Shown piece by piece: positions 21,961-37,658 of a stretch of DNA of 64,000 nucleotides (position 1 is its first letter; each line of letters begins with the position of its first letter). The stretch spans positions 32,860,108-32,924,107 of the forward strand of contig OZ018408.1 in the NCBI GenBank assembly GCA_963969595.1, written 5' to 3'. Below the pieces are notes generated by a model. The model ran no database searches. It was not told where the DNA came from and saw only the letters and a list, made by a program, of their open reading frames with translations. The translations under genes were made by a program, and so were the position numbers. The DNA comes from Neckera pumila (lineage: Eukaryota > Streptophyta > Bryopsida > Hypnales > Neckeraceae).

Positions 21961-24390
21961 GATTAATGTATGGCCACTTTGAATATAACGTCGCGCCTTT
22001 TGGACTTACAATTTGGGAATTTTTAGATGTCTTTGTCATTTGCTATTTAGACAACATTGTTACATATTCTAAAGATGCAAAGCAATATGAAGAATATATA
22101 AGACTAGTCCTTGAAAAGCTTCAGAGTGCTGGTCTATACCCAAAGCTGGAAACGTGCGCTTTGTACATGTCCCAAGTGGAGTTCCTTGGTTACATAATCT
22201 CAAGAGACAACATATTGATGGACTCAAAAAGGATTCAAGCTGTTTTATATCGGGCAATATCAAAGATGGTACGCAACGTTCAATGTTTATTTGGCTTTGC
22301 AAACTTTTATTGAATGTTCATCAAGATCTGTTCATAGACTATTGCTCCTTTCACGCGGCTTACTTGCAAGGATAAGTTGGATTAGAGTCAAGAAGCAAAG
22401 AAGGCTTTCCAAACATTAAAGAAAGCCTTCACTATGGCCTCAATATTGACCCATCCCAACTTTTCAAAACCTTTTTTCATAGAGACAGATGCCTCAGATC
22501 TTGCCCTGAAAGCAATATTATTGCAATCAGGAGAACATGAAAAACTCTACCTTGTTGCTTTTTAATCAAGAAAATTTAGTGAGCCTATAGAAGTCAATTA
22601 CAAAATCCATGATAAAGAATTACTTACTATTGTGGATTCTTTCTAAAAATGGCGTCATTTGTTTAAAGGTGTTGCTCACCAAATGACAATATATTGATCA
22701 CAAGAACCTTGAATATTTCATGCCTTGAATCACCGTCAAGCTTGTTGAAATACACCCCTATCTAGATTTGACCTTAGCATCATACATTGACTCATAAAAC
22801 AACAAGGGTTGCTTGATGCTTTATCTAGGTGATCCAATCTTATTCCTAAGGAAGGTAAAGTAGCATATAATCAACAACGGATGATACTCTAAAAGTCTGA
22901 ACACCTCAACTTATAAGCGTCTCACATCTTGATCCCAACTTCTTTAATGAAGTTCGAAGAACTTTGACCATAGATTCCCTAGTCCTTGATATTAAACAAT
23001 GCTTGAGCAACGGCATGAAAGATTCTAGTAAAAAGTCAGGATTAAAGACTTTGAAGAACTCTTGTACATTCTTGATGGACTAATGTGCCTCCAAATTTTG
23101 CAAGCCTGCCACAATCTTTCAATTGTTGGATATTTTTTATTTAATAAGCTATTGGAAACTTTGGAGCTCATTTTTGTGACTTTTAGTGGCTTCAAATGTG
23201 GAAGATCATTAAAGAATTTGTGCTTTCTTGCGACATATATTAATGTATAAAAAATCCTCGATATTGTCCACATGGATTGTTGCAACCACTACCAATTCCA
23301 AAACAACCATGTCATCTATTTCTATGGACTTCATTAACAATCTGCCATCTTCAACTAAGTTTGATACTATTTGTGTGGTAGTAGATCAATTTTTGAAGAT
23401 GGCACATTTTATTCCATATAAGAAGCCTATCATAGGAAAGAAAACAGCCAAACTTTTCATTGACAATCATAATTATTATCATAGCTTACTTGAAGACATT
23501 GTGTCTGACTGTAGACCTTAGTTTATCTACAAATTTTGGCAATTACTATGTGAAATTTTGTAAGTAAAGATCAAAATTTTGTCAGCATTTCATCCTCAAA
23601 CGAATGAACAAACCGAGCATGTGAATCAAGTCTTAAAGCAATATATATGGTGTACGGTGAACTGTCAATAAAATGACTGGACATCCTTGATGTCATTAGC
23701 AGAGTTTGCATATAATAATAATGCGTGAAAGTCCACTCAAGAGACTCCATTTTACATTAACTATGGATATCATCCAAAAATTGACATGCTATTGGCTTGA
23801 GAGGGGAGAGCCTTGCAGTAGAGATTTTTGCAACATGTCTAAAGAAACTACACACAACAATGAAAAAACATCTTGAAGAAGCTAAAGCCTGCTACATAGA
23901 ATCTGTTGATATAAAGAGAAAGGAGTAACCAAAATTTCAAGTAGGCAATAAGGTGTGGTTACTAAAACGCAATATCAAGACTTCTCGCCCATGTGATGAA
24001 CTTGTCTATCACAAGATTGGACCGTTTTGTATTGAAAAACAAATTGATGTTGCTGCATATTAGTTGGAACTGCCAGCATCTATGAATATACACCCTGTCT
24101 TTCATACTTTGCTCTTGAAGATCTATAGAGACTCTAATTTCCCAGGAAGAATTTAACCTCCACCACCTTGTGTAGAGGTAGATAATAGCCAAAAATATGA
24201 AGTCGAGGATATTCTTGATTCAAGGATTCGATGAGGTCAAGTGGAATATCTTGTTCATTAGTGCGGATATCCAATTAGTGAGCTTACATGGGAACAAACT
24301 TCAAACTTAACCAATACACCTTTAAAGACCCAAGAATTTCATCGACAGAAACCAAGAAAACCAAGACTTGCTACAAGATCCAATTGAAGG
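21961..24390 (+). mobile_element. Decayed Ty3/gypsy chromovirus fragment
   Basis: The order of remains is that of a Ty3/gypsy pol gene. Positions 21966-22313 encode the reverse transcriptase palm around a degenerate YLDN, followed by the V-E-F-L-G-Y block. About 22380-22860 shows RNase H remains with a D-H-K-N-L-E-Y motif. About 23310-23800 shows integrase core remains (M-D-F-I, then V-V-D-Q-F, then F-H-P-Q-T-N-E-Q-T-E). About 24195-24300 encodes a chromodomain-like VEDILDSRI and YLV-x-x-CGYP-x-x-E-L-T-W-E. The last feature places it among chromoviruses. Many stops and frameshifts break all frames. Gag, protease and LTRs were not found, so it is 5' truncated and dead. Confidence 0.85.
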
Positions 24391-24589
24391 ACAACATCGC
24401 AAAACTCCTTGGAGGATCTTGAAGCTAGAAGGGGAGGTGATGTCATGGATGCTTGAAGATATTAAAAGCAGCTCAAATAGCTTCCAATCTCATGGAATTT
24501 TCTGGAACCTCAAGGAACCTTCTGGAAGTTTCTCAAGTGCTTTCCAAATGTGACCAAGAAGCTTAGATCATCAAGTATAAATAGGAATC

Positions 24590-24831
24590 CATCACAAATT
24601 TTAGACCCTACGGTTTGTCAACAGTTATCATGTGGTTATCGTTGTTTCATGGATTTGCACGTTAATTACAATTTATCGCATTATTACGATGCATTACTTT
24701 GCATTGTTACGATGCAATTGCAAGTAGAGCATTGTAACAATGCAATAAACTGTAATCAATGTACAAACCTTTGAAACAACAATAACCACATGATAATTGT
24801 TGACAAATTGTAGGGCCTAAACTTTGTGATG
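24590..24831. mobile_element. 242-bp foldback MITE
   Basis: The whole element is an imperfect palindrome. About 60 bp at 24590-24648 pair with 24773-24831 with roughly eight mismatches, and inner blocks around 24661-24690 pair with 24733-24760. It has no coding potential and lies between the chromovirus relic and a truncated CCCCTAAAG element. Confidence 0.65.
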
Positions 24832-25044
24832 TCAAGATTGAGAGGTTCATCAGTCTCGACAATTCAATTCACAGTCTAGTTTATAGCACTCAACTTTAGT
24901 TCTAATTAGAAGCCTTATTTTTTGAACTCTTGTCAGTATAAGAAACCCATGTTTTTAAGGATGTTTACACTATTTTTTGGAATGCATTTTTGTAATCATT
25001 GAATAAAAAAACCCATGTTTTTATATCAACAATGATATTCAATA

Positions 25045-25775
25045 AAATCCAAAAAAAAATTCTCATAGTTTAATTTTCTTGCTAGAACAATCTCACCATT
25101 GGAATTTGTGCATTTTAATTCTATTTTAGAGATATTAATAATTTCATTTTCCCTTCTATCTTATACTTACTTCTACTTAACAATTTTTTGCATTAGATGA
25201 CATTTGAGGTTTCTAAGAGACTGCAAGTTATCCTGCATTTCCAAACTGCGGGAATGCAATATAATTGTTAGTTGATGTGGCTGAAATTGTGCAACGTCAT
25301 TTTCAAAATAAATAAATAAATTATGACAACCCTTTATAGCTGTTCACAGAATCTGGCCAAGTATGGGAAAGGGCCTGAAGCGGCCCTCCAATGCCCTCCA
25401 ATGTCATCTAATGAAGTATGCAAATTAATTTTTTTTGGATTTTTTTTTCCTAGACTCTCAACTCAATTCTCCACTATAAGATTTAGAGCTCAAAACATTG
25501 TAGTGCAAAAAATTATAGTTAAGAAGGTTCAAAGTCAAATAATCTTGTCCCGCAATGTGCTGAAAAAATGTTTTTTTCAGTTTAAATGCAGATATCTTGC
25601 AATCTATGCGATCAAAAATTCTAAAAAAGTTTCCACACATTTTCATACTAGTTAGGTGTAAGATCCTACAACTCAATGTGCAAAAAAAATAGTTTTCAAA
25701 TTTTCTTACTCTTTGCTATAGAAATGGCAGTTTTGAATGTTTTTTGGCAAAGAAAAGGCCTTGGTCCTTTAGGGG
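25045..25775 (+). mobile_element. Truncated CCCCTAAAG-family element (right end only)
   Basis: The right terminus GGTCCTTTAGGGG ends at 25775 and is followed by TTAA at 25776-25779. The body matches the right two thirds of the full copy at 46528-47459, for example the AGAACAATCTCACCATTGG block at about 25084. No left terminus is present. Confidence 0.65.
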
Positions 25776-26508
25776 TTAATTTTGATGCAAAACGATTGCA
25801 AAAAAGAATTGTAGTCATTGCAAATTGATTAGTGAAAACCACATCTTCAAAAGATAAAGGTACATTATGCTAGTTGGTCTCAAACTTTCAACTATGAGTG
25901 AAAGTGATGATTGGCTACTTTCACCATATTTTTACATCATTGTGCTATGAGGGTGATTTGAGGGTTCATTATAAAATATTTGAAGCCTCAAAGAAAGCCA
26001 TGAGATTGCATGGCAATAGTGCAATAACAACAAAAATTAAAAATAAAATTAAAAATCAGGAACTAACGTGGCACAAATTGTGTCATGCCAGATTGGGACT
26101 TCAATTTTTTATGATTTTATTTTTTTAAATGATTTTTGCTTTTTATTTATTCCCTCCATATTTGCGCCCGCAGCCAAAAGTCAAACAATCTCTTCCAAGA
26201 TTCAGATTTGTTGTAATGATTATGGCCATTTCATAACAAGGTAGGATGATCCCTAGCTCAATTGCAATCCTTACAATTGAACCCAACTCCACTCCCTTCC
26301 ATCCTAATGTATTGAAAATTGTGCAAAGTTTACAAAGAAACTAGTTGTTCAAGTGTCACATTGGATTTAGGCCCCAAAAAAACAATTTCATAACTTCAAT
26401 GGACAAAGCCATCAATTCAATGAACATGGAAGAGGATTAATTTCACTTGTATTTCCACCACATTGAGGGATGATGTTGGATTATCATTACAACAAATTTG
26501 GGAGTTAA

Positions 26509-27128
26509 CCCCTAAAAGCCCGAAGTACCTAATCATGTGTCTACAATACTTTAAAGTTAAATAAATCCTAACCAAGTTAGTATTTTGACTATTTAATACT
26601 TTTGAAAAGTTATTTTAGAACTCTAGTTTTAGCATCAAAAAAATAATTTTGAAAATGAATGATTTTAATTTTTCTATTCAAGATTTTGTACACTACAAAT
26701 TTTGATTTTTTAATGTTGAGGGCCCTTAAAATTTAGCCTCAAATACACTAGATCTTGGAAAAAAAAATCACATTAGAAATTCATTTAGAAAAATTGTAGA
26801 GTGGATTATGAGCAGCTATGAACTAATTGGGATTATGCACGATTTGCCTTTAACCTCATATTTTTTAGATTTTGTGAACAGTTTTTAGATTTGACATGTG
26901 AAAAGAGAATGGAAAGACTTCAAATCACTTTCACAATTTTAACACCCTCGCGATGAAACGTGATATTGCTAGGTTTTCTTTTCATATGTGATCTTTGACA
27001 TATCTAGTTTCAATTGTACAATCACAATGCAAAAATAAAATTTTAGAAAAACTTATCAAAATGTTGGCTTTTTCTTCAATTTATAGCACATTCAAAAAAG
27101 CTCAAAAAAGGTCTTCAACATTTAGGGG
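26509..27128. mobile_element. 620-bp CCCCTAAA-ended element with TTAA duplication
   Basis: TTAA at 26505-26508 and 27129-27132 flank termini CCCCTAAAAG and CATTTAGGGG. The interior differs from the ~930-bp copies and resembles, in reverse orientation, a degenerate stretch at about 52920-53316. It is therefore a second subfamily using the same ends. It is non-coding. Confidence 0.65.
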
Positions 27129-28601
27129 TTAAGAGTCCCACTAGCACCCAAAAGGACAAAGAAGTCCCCTATTTATCGTAATGGAAAGTTATATCTCATT
27201 CCTTTAGGATGTAATACTATCCCAAAAATGACTTCACCAAAATATTTCCAAAATATTTCCAAAAAATTCCATCTAGTGCAAAATATTTCCAAAATATTCC
27301 ATCTAATGCAAATCATTTGCCAAAAGTAGGGAAATTGAGAAGTCCAAATATGTGCAATGACCACAAGATTCACAGTGGGTCATCCTACTCTAGTGTGTGA
27401 ACTAACCAAACCTAATTGTAACATTGTTGCAAAACCGAAACATGAAATGTGCACCTCATAACACTAGGCTTAGGGCTTAGGGCTGATTACCCTCAGTTTA
27501 GGAATAAAGTAAGGCAATAATCATGCCATCTCGTCATTCTAAAACAAAAGCAAATGAAAAACCATGTTGCAAGATTTTCACCCAGATATCACTCTAAATA
27601 TTTACTAGAGGACTGAGCAGTCATACAGTACTCCCCTTATCAAGATTTAGAGTGTAGATCCCTGAAGCAGTGAAGGGGATTCTCACATAGTATATCCGTC
27701 AACAAGCAAAAAACAAAATTCTCGAGGAGTCATGATTTAATGAATACTACTGAGCCCAGTATTTCACCTTGTAATCTAGAGTGTAATCACTAAATCCGTC
27801 ATATGTGATCAACACGGCAACTTATACAAACCGTTCCGGTTCAAGGATGCCAAATCAACCAGTTTCGATTATGGATAAAGACACTGAAGAGCCCCAATAT
27901 CGTGAAACACCACTGCAATGACCCTTCTAATTATTGTACTGTACAGTACAGAGCGAGGAATAGATACCGACAAAGTCAACTCAAATCAGCACCAACCAGG
28001 CACATCAAGGCCAGCTCAAGATTCGTACAAACATGTACGACTCAAACAAACAAACATTGACGAAAAAATGGCAACGCAAGTCAGGACACGACTAGCACAG
28101 CAGAACTCAATTCGGTCTACAGAAAAAACGAAAAGCGGGATCACCTAATGTTGCAAAACAGGCTAGAATAAGATCAATAAATAGACTGAAATACATTTCA
28201 TATGATGCATCCTACTCAGGCAATGCATGACTTTACATGCAAATCCAACAAAACATGACCGGAAAAATTCACAGTTTCATATCCATTGATCACGGGCAAC
28301 TCGACATCACCTCGACAGAAAACAAAACTCAATAGACACCACAGGAACTGCGATAATTAGGACCACACAAGCATGCGGATTCAAAAGGAACCAAAAAATA
28401 GTTCCAGAAGCAAAGCTAAGATCTTCGATGATAGTTTCACAACCCAAAGAGAAAGAAGATGCTGCAAACCAACAATGCAAGGACAACCCCAAACAGAGAT
28501 CAATGCAAGTCTTCATTACTGGATTAACTAGAAAGTACACAAAAATTAGAAGACAGACGCTAGTTCCCTCAACTGCCAGAAAAATGAGGATGGCCGTTCT
28601 C

Positions 28602-29896
<1,295 letters not shown>

Positions 29897-29970
29897 CGCA
29901 ACGAAATCGAAATTGCAAGCTCCCACCGGCGAGAGTGAGATTGGGAAAGAGAGAGTGCGGGCGTCCGCCC

Positions 29971-29998
29971 AACCCTAATCCCCTGCAGCAAACCCTAA
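29971..29998 (-). promoter_or_regulatory. Telo-box pair upstream of the left RPL8
   Basis: Two AACCCTAA-type telo-box words lie 75-100 bp before the start codon. Such boxes are typical of plant ribosomal protein promoters. A pyrimidine-rich stretch on the coding strand between them and the ATG fits the usual start context. Confidence 0.5.
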
Positions 29999-31783
29999 TT
30001 CCAATCCCCTTTGAGAGAGACAGCGTTCGTCAAGCATTTCTAATGTTCCGCTCCACGTTCCCTGCAAAGAAATTGGATGGGTTATTGCACAAGAAATTAG
30101 TTAAAAACAAGTTTGTCTATAAGTTTCTCATCACTGATCCAAATAAAATGAGTTAAATCTTTTCTTGTATTAAAAATTATTTTCTATGAGAAACAAATTT
30201 TTGAAAATTTTGTTTTGACACTATGTGATTTTTATTGTATTGCCCAACAAACTCCGTTTTGGATATAGGGTGGCTTAATTTTGGCTCTCAGGCATTGACT
30301 AAAATAAAATATAATTTGACAACTACAGTGAAAATTATATTCGTATTTGAATTTTAACAAAGTAATGTACTATTGTGTTATTAACCATGGTAATTAAATT
30401 TCATAATATTCTGAAATTTTAGAATTTGAAGAAAAAAATTTCAAGAGTTTTCTAACACATTTTATAGATTACATTCATCTCTGCTTTTAATTTTTAAATT
30501 TATTTGGTATACAATTTTTGGATCCAAACAAATTTAATAAAAAAGAAAAACATGATATAAAATTGAAGGCATACATGATATTAGACATTAATACTTTGGA
30601 TAATTTGTTATAAAATAAAAGGATATGAAAAATACATTTAAGATCAAATTGGCCATCATTCATTGTATGCAATATTTTTGTATAACTTTTTTTTAATGTA
30701 GCAATTTTAGTACTGAAGACCACTTATTTCATCTATTTTTAAATGGCCAATTTTTGAAATTTTGAATTCCAAAATGGTGGTGCTTCTTTGGATTCTTTTT
30801 CCTATACAAGTTGGCCACATGGTTGAAAATTTTCACATCATTTGGAATTGTACAACATAAAAGGCAAAAATATTAAGTAGACAATATTAAAGAATGATTC
30901 AAAATACTAAATTGTTAAGAATTTAATTATAGAATTGAAAATTCAAATCCCATAGTTGCATTACACCCTATCTCAAAGAACATTGATAATTGAGTAAGAC
31001 AAGATTTATTTTAGAGTAGAGAATCCATAAATGCCCACAAACTAAAAATCTTTATAACTTTTGTCTCATTGATCAAAATGGAATGATTCAAAGCATCCAT
31101 GTACAGTGACTGACGAAACTGAGTACTTTTGTGAAATGTTTTCATTCAAACTACCATACGATAAGCATCAATGGATAAAACCCAAAAGTGTACACATGAA
31201 AGTTGTAGAGCACAACATACAACACGTTACCGTGGAAGTTTGAAGAAAAAATTAGTTGTGATTTGAAAGAAAATTAATTCCAAAGTTTGCTATGTCAAAA
31301 ACTCGGTTTTGTTCAACATAGTTTGGCTTTACTCTATCTTTTGTCAATTTTTTCTTAAAACTCCTAAAAAACTTTTTGTACCTTAGCATGTTGGTATACA
31401 TCAATTTTGATTGTTGTATATAAAAATTGAAGGAAATTTACATTTATAGAATTAAAAATATTAACAATTTAACAAACATGCAAATGATGTTGGTTCTCAC
31501 AAAATTTGAGTTTTTTTGTGGAATTGAGAGCATGGGGTTTCATTAGCCATGGTAAAGAAAGTATAGGTTGAAAAATAGACCACTTTTATATCTAAATGCC
31601 CTTGTATATGAAATATTTGTTGAATTGGGCAATGTGTACAATTTATATTTTACAATTATATAATGCATTTTTAAATTCAACTTTTGTGTTCAAAGAATAG
31701 ACTTCATGATGCATATAATTCACCTTAAGAATTCCAAAAAAATCCATCATCATTGTCTATATCATCCAAAAACTACTAATTTT
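29999..31783. other. AT-rich inner part of the left palindrome arm
   Basis: No gene is seen. Part of it (about 30760-31110) resembles the left half of the CCCCTAAAG element at 55658-56572, for example the AAATGGTGGTG and CAAAATGGAATGATTCAAAGC blocks. It is therefore an old copy without recognisable ends. The same content recurs inverted at 31805-33589. Confidence 0.5.
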
Positions 31784-33589
31784 CAAAATTACACTGACAT
31801 TCAAAAAATTAGTAGTTTTTGGATGATACAAACACTGTTGATGGGTTCTTCTGGAATTCTTCAGATGAATTATATGCATCATGAAGTCTATTCTTTGAAC
31901 ACAAAAGTTGAATTTAAAAATGCATTATATAATTGTAAAATATAAATTGTACACATTGCCCAATTCAACAAATATTTCATATACAAGGGCATTTAGATAT
32001 AAAAGTGGTCTATTTTTCAACCTATACTTTCTTTACCATGGCTAATGAAACCCCATGCTCTCAATTCCACAAAAAAACTCAAATTTTGTGAGAACCAACA
32101 TCATTTGCATGTTTGTTAAATTGTTAATATTTTTAATTCTATAAATGTAAATTTCCTTCAATTTTTATATACAACAATCAAAATTGATGTATACCAACAT
32201 GCTAAGGTACAAAAAGTTTTTTAGGAGTTTTAAGAAAAAATTGACAAAAGATAGAGTAAAGCCAAACTATGTTGAACAAAACCGAGTTTTTGACATAGCA
32301 AACTTTGGAATTAATTTTCTTTCAAATCACAACTAATTTTTTCTTCAAACTTCCACGGTAACGTGTTGTATGTTGTGCTCTACAACTTTCATGTGTACAC
32401 TTTTGGGTTTTATCCATTGATGCTTATCGTATGGTAGTTTGAATGAAAACATTTCACAAAAGTACTCAGTTTCGTCAGTCACTGTACATGGATGCTTTGA
32501 ATCATTCCATTTTGATCAATGAGACAAAAGTTATAAAGATTTTTAGTTTGTGGGCATTTATGGATTCTCTACTCTAAAATAAATCTTGTCTTACTCAATT
32601 ATCAATGTTCTTTGAGATAGGGTGTAATGCAACTATGGGATTTGAATTTTCAATTCTATAATTAAATTCTTAACAATTTAGTATTTTGAATCATTCTTTA
32701 ATATTGTCTACTTAATATTTTTGCCTTTTATGTTGTACAATTCCAAATGATGTGAAAATTTTCAACCATGTGGCCAACTTGTATAGGAAAAAGAATCCAA
32801 AGAAGCACCACCATTTTGGAATTCAAAATTTCAAAAATTGGCCATTTAAAAATAGATGAAATAAGTGGTCTTCAGTACTAAAATTGCTACATTAAAAAAA
32901 AGTTATACAAAAATATTGCATACAATGAATGATGGCCAATTTGATCTTAAATGTATTTTTCATATCCTTTTATTTTATAACAAATTATCCAAAGTATTAA
33001 TGTCTAATATCATGTATGCCTTCAATTTTATATCATGTTTTTCTTTTTTATTAAATTTGTTTGGATCCAAAAATTGTATACCAAATAAATTTAAAAATTA
33101 AAAGCAGAGATGAATGTAATCTATAAAATGTGTTAGAAAACTCTTGAAATTTTTTTCTTCAAATTCTAAAATTTCAGAATATTATGAAATTTAATTACCA
33201 TGGTTAATAACACAATAGTACATTACTTTGTTAAAATTCAAATACGAATATAATTTTCACTGTAGTTGTCAAATTATATTTTATTTTAGTCAATGCCTGA
33301 GAGCCAAAATTAAGCCACCCTATATCCAAAACGGAGTTTGTTGGGCAATACAATAAAAATCACATAGTGTCAAAACAAAATTTTCAAAAATTTGTTTCTC
33401 ATAGAAAATAATTTTTAATACAAGAAAAGATTTAACTCATTTTATTTGGATCAGTGATGAGAAACTTATAGACAAACTTGTTTTTAACTAATTTCTTGTG
33501 CAATAACCCATCCAATTTCTTTGCAGGGAACGTGGAGCGGAACATTAGAAATGCTTGACGAACGCTGTCTCTCTCAAAGGGGATTGGAA

Positions 33590-33617
33590 TTAGGGTTTGC
33601 TGCAGGGGATTAGGGTT
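33590..33617 (+). promoter_or_regulatory. Telo-box pair upstream of the right RPL8
   Basis: TTAGGGTTT at 33590-33598 and TTAGGGTT at 33610-33617 are reverse-orientation telo boxes. They are followed by a pyrimidine-rich CTCTCTCTTTCCC stretch before the ATG at 33692. They mirror 29971-29998. Confidence 0.5.
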
Positions 33618-33691
33618 GGGCGGACGCCCGCACTCTCTCTTTCCCAATCTCACTCTCGCCGGTGGGAGCTTGCAATTTCGATTTCGTTGCG

Positions 33692-34986
<1,295 letters not shown>

Positions 34987-36212
34987 GAGAACGGCCATCC
35001 TCATTTTTCTGGCAGTTGAGGGAACTAGCGTCTGTCTTCTAATTTTTGTGTACTTTCTAGTTAATCCAGTAATGAAGACTTGCATTGATCTCTGTTTGGG
35101 GTTGTCCTTGCATTGTTGGTTTGCAGCATCTTCTTTCTCTTTGGGTTGTGAAACTATCATCGAAGATCTTAGCTTTGCTTCTGGAACTATTTTTTGGTTC
35201 CTTTTGAATCCGCATGCTTGTGTGGTCCTAATTATCGCAGTTCCTGTGGTGTCTATTGAGTTTTGTTTTCTGTCGAGGTGATGTCGAGTTGCCCGTGATC
35301 AATGGATATGAAACTGTGAATTTTTCCGGTCATGTTTTGTTGGATTTGCATGTAAAGTCATGCATTGCCTGAGTAGGATGCATCATATGAAATGTATTTC
35401 AGTCTATTTATTGATCTTATTCTAGCCTGTTTTGCAACATTAGGTGATCCCGCTTTTCGTTTTTTCTGTAGACCGAATTGAGTTCTGCTGTGCTAGTCGT
35501 GTCCTGACTTGCGTTGCCATTTTTTCGTCAATGTTTGTTTGTTTGAGTCGTACATGTTTGTACGAATCTTGAGCTGGCCTTGATGTGCCTGGTTGGTGCT
35601 GATTTGAGTTGACTTTGTCGGTATCTATTCCTCGCTCTGTACTGTACAGTACAATAATTAGAAGGGTCATTGCAGTGGTGTTTCACGATATTGGGGCTCT
35701 TCAGTGTCTTTATCCATAATCGAAACTGGTTGATTTGGCATCCTTGAACCGGAACGGTTTGTATAAGTTGCCGTGTTGATCACATATGACGGATTTAGTG
35801 ATTACACTCTAGATTACAAGGTGAAATACTGGGCTCAGTAGTATTCATTAAATCATGACTCCTCGAGAATTTTGTTTTTTGCTTGTTGACGGATATACTA
35901 TGTGAGAATCCCCTTCACTGCTTCAGGGATCTACACTCTAAATCTTGATAAGGGGAGTACTGTATGACTGCTCAGTCCTCTAGTAAATATTTAGAGTGAT
36001 ATCTGGGTGAAAATCTTGCAACATGGTTTTTCATTTGCTTTTGTTTTAGAATGACGAGATGGCATGATTGGATCATATTGCATACAATCATGCCTTATTT
36101 TCTTTTGAAATTGAGGCTTATGTATTGAACTGATTAATGTTATGAAGGTGTACATTTCATGTTTCGGTTTTGCAACAATGTTACAATTAGGTGTGGTTAT
36201 TTCACACACTAG

Positions 36213-37142
36213 CCCCTAAAGTCCCATTGTCCCCTCAGGGGACAAATCAAATTTTGGGCAGGCACCTACAAGTTCAATTTTTCGTGAAACTTCTGGAAAC
36301 TTTTCCATGAGATAGAAAAACTGATTAGCTTTGTGGGAATATAATGTTTATTTCAATTGGTGTCCGGCAACAAAAGTTATACCACAGAAAGCTTCCAACT
36401 GAACTCGGCGGGCAGTACAAAAAATTCTGCGAAAAGTCAAAATAAATTTTAATCTTTTTTTCTCTGAAACTTTATATTTTTGTCTACGTGTGAAGCTTTG
36501 ATTCATTTGATTTGGACTAATAATGAGCAAGTTATGGACAATCTTGTTTTTCAGGCAATCTAAGCATCTTTTTGAAAAAATAACTTGTAGGATTCATTTC
36601 TGAATGCAATTATCACAATTTCTTACAAATTTTTTTTGAAAATGTTGTGTTTGCTTGCTAAAACAATCTGACCATTGGGATTATTGTATTTCAATCCCAT
36701 CTAAGAGCTATTAACAATTTAGTTTTTTGAAGAATCTTGGACCTATTTCTACTTAATAATTTCTTAGAGAATGAAAATCAAGTATGTTTTTTTTGAAAAA
36801 AATTTTGTAGACTTTCAACTTACATCTTCAACATAAAAAATTTTAAATTCAAAGTCTGTAGTGCAAAAGATTTCCACAAATGGCGGTCAAAGTCATCTGA
36901 AATTGCAGATTATTTAGTGTTCACAAAAACTTTCTTTTTCAACTTTGAATGCTAATGTCTTCTAATCTATACGGTCAAACTTCATGAAATTTTTACCACA
37001 TGATCTTTGACAAGTGAAGTACATTATCCTATGGTTAGATTCTAAAAAAATGTTTTTTTTTGTATTCTTGGGTGAACGCAACCAAAATGACAGTTTTGAG
37101 TGGTTTTTGACAAAAAAAAAAAAGGCCTTGGGACTTTAGGGG
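36213..37142. mobile_element. 930-bp CCCCTAAAG-family element with CTAG duplication
   Basis: The termini are CCCCTAAAGTCCCA at 36213 and its exact inverse ending at 37142. CTAG flanks it at 36209-36212 and 37143-37146. The left flank of the palindrome (27371-27400) contains the same surrounding sequence with a single CTAG at 27390-27393, the empty site. A perfect palindrome TTGTCCCCTCAGGGGACAA lies 16 bp inside the left end. It is non-coding. Confidence 0.85.
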
Positions 37143-37346
37143 CTAGAGTAGGATGACCCATTGTGAATATTTGTAGTTTCCTACATTGTACCAATTCCCA
37201 CAAAATTAAAGTTTTTTTTTGTTTTTTTTGTTTTTTTCAAAACCCATGAACGATTTCCATTGACAAAATTAAAGTTTGTGGAACCATACAGGAGATGCTA
37301 ATTTCCCTCCCTCGGTACACCGTCTAGTAATCTCGATCTACACAGA

Positions 37347-37658
37347 CTTAGTCTCTCAGTGGCTGACACACCGAAACTCCCAGATCACCAGCTTTAAGCT
37401 TATTTCTCCTAATCGAGAATTAGCGATCTCACAGCCAGTTCCTCACTTAACTTAGTCTCTCAGTGGCTGACACACCGAAACTCCCAGATCACCAGCTTTA
37501 AGCTTATCTCTCCTAATCGAGAATTAGCGATCTCACAGCCAGTTCCTCACTTAACTTAGTCTCTCAGTGGCTGACACACCGAAACTCCCAGAGCACCAGC
37601 TTTAAGCTTATCTCTCCTAATCGAGAATTAGCGATCTCACAGCCAGTTCCTGACACGT
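37347..37658 (+). repeat. Three tandem copies of a 104-bp unit
   Basis: Units begin at 37347, 37451 and 37555 with CTTAGTCTCTCAGTGGC and are nearly identical (a T/C and a T/G difference seen). They lie about 1.0-1.3 kb before the aquaporin start codon. The unit contains TAAGCTTAT and TCGAGAATTAGCGA words but no binding site I can name. Confidence 0.9.

Noticed and set aside
25323..25655. 110-codon frame as a gene
   Set aside because: It lies inside a truncated copy of the CCCCTAAAG element and has no protein-like pattern across copies.
30487..30723. 78-codon frame present in both palindrome arms as a gene
   Set aside because: It is duplicated only because it lies in the arms; its composition is that of AT-rich non-coding DNA.
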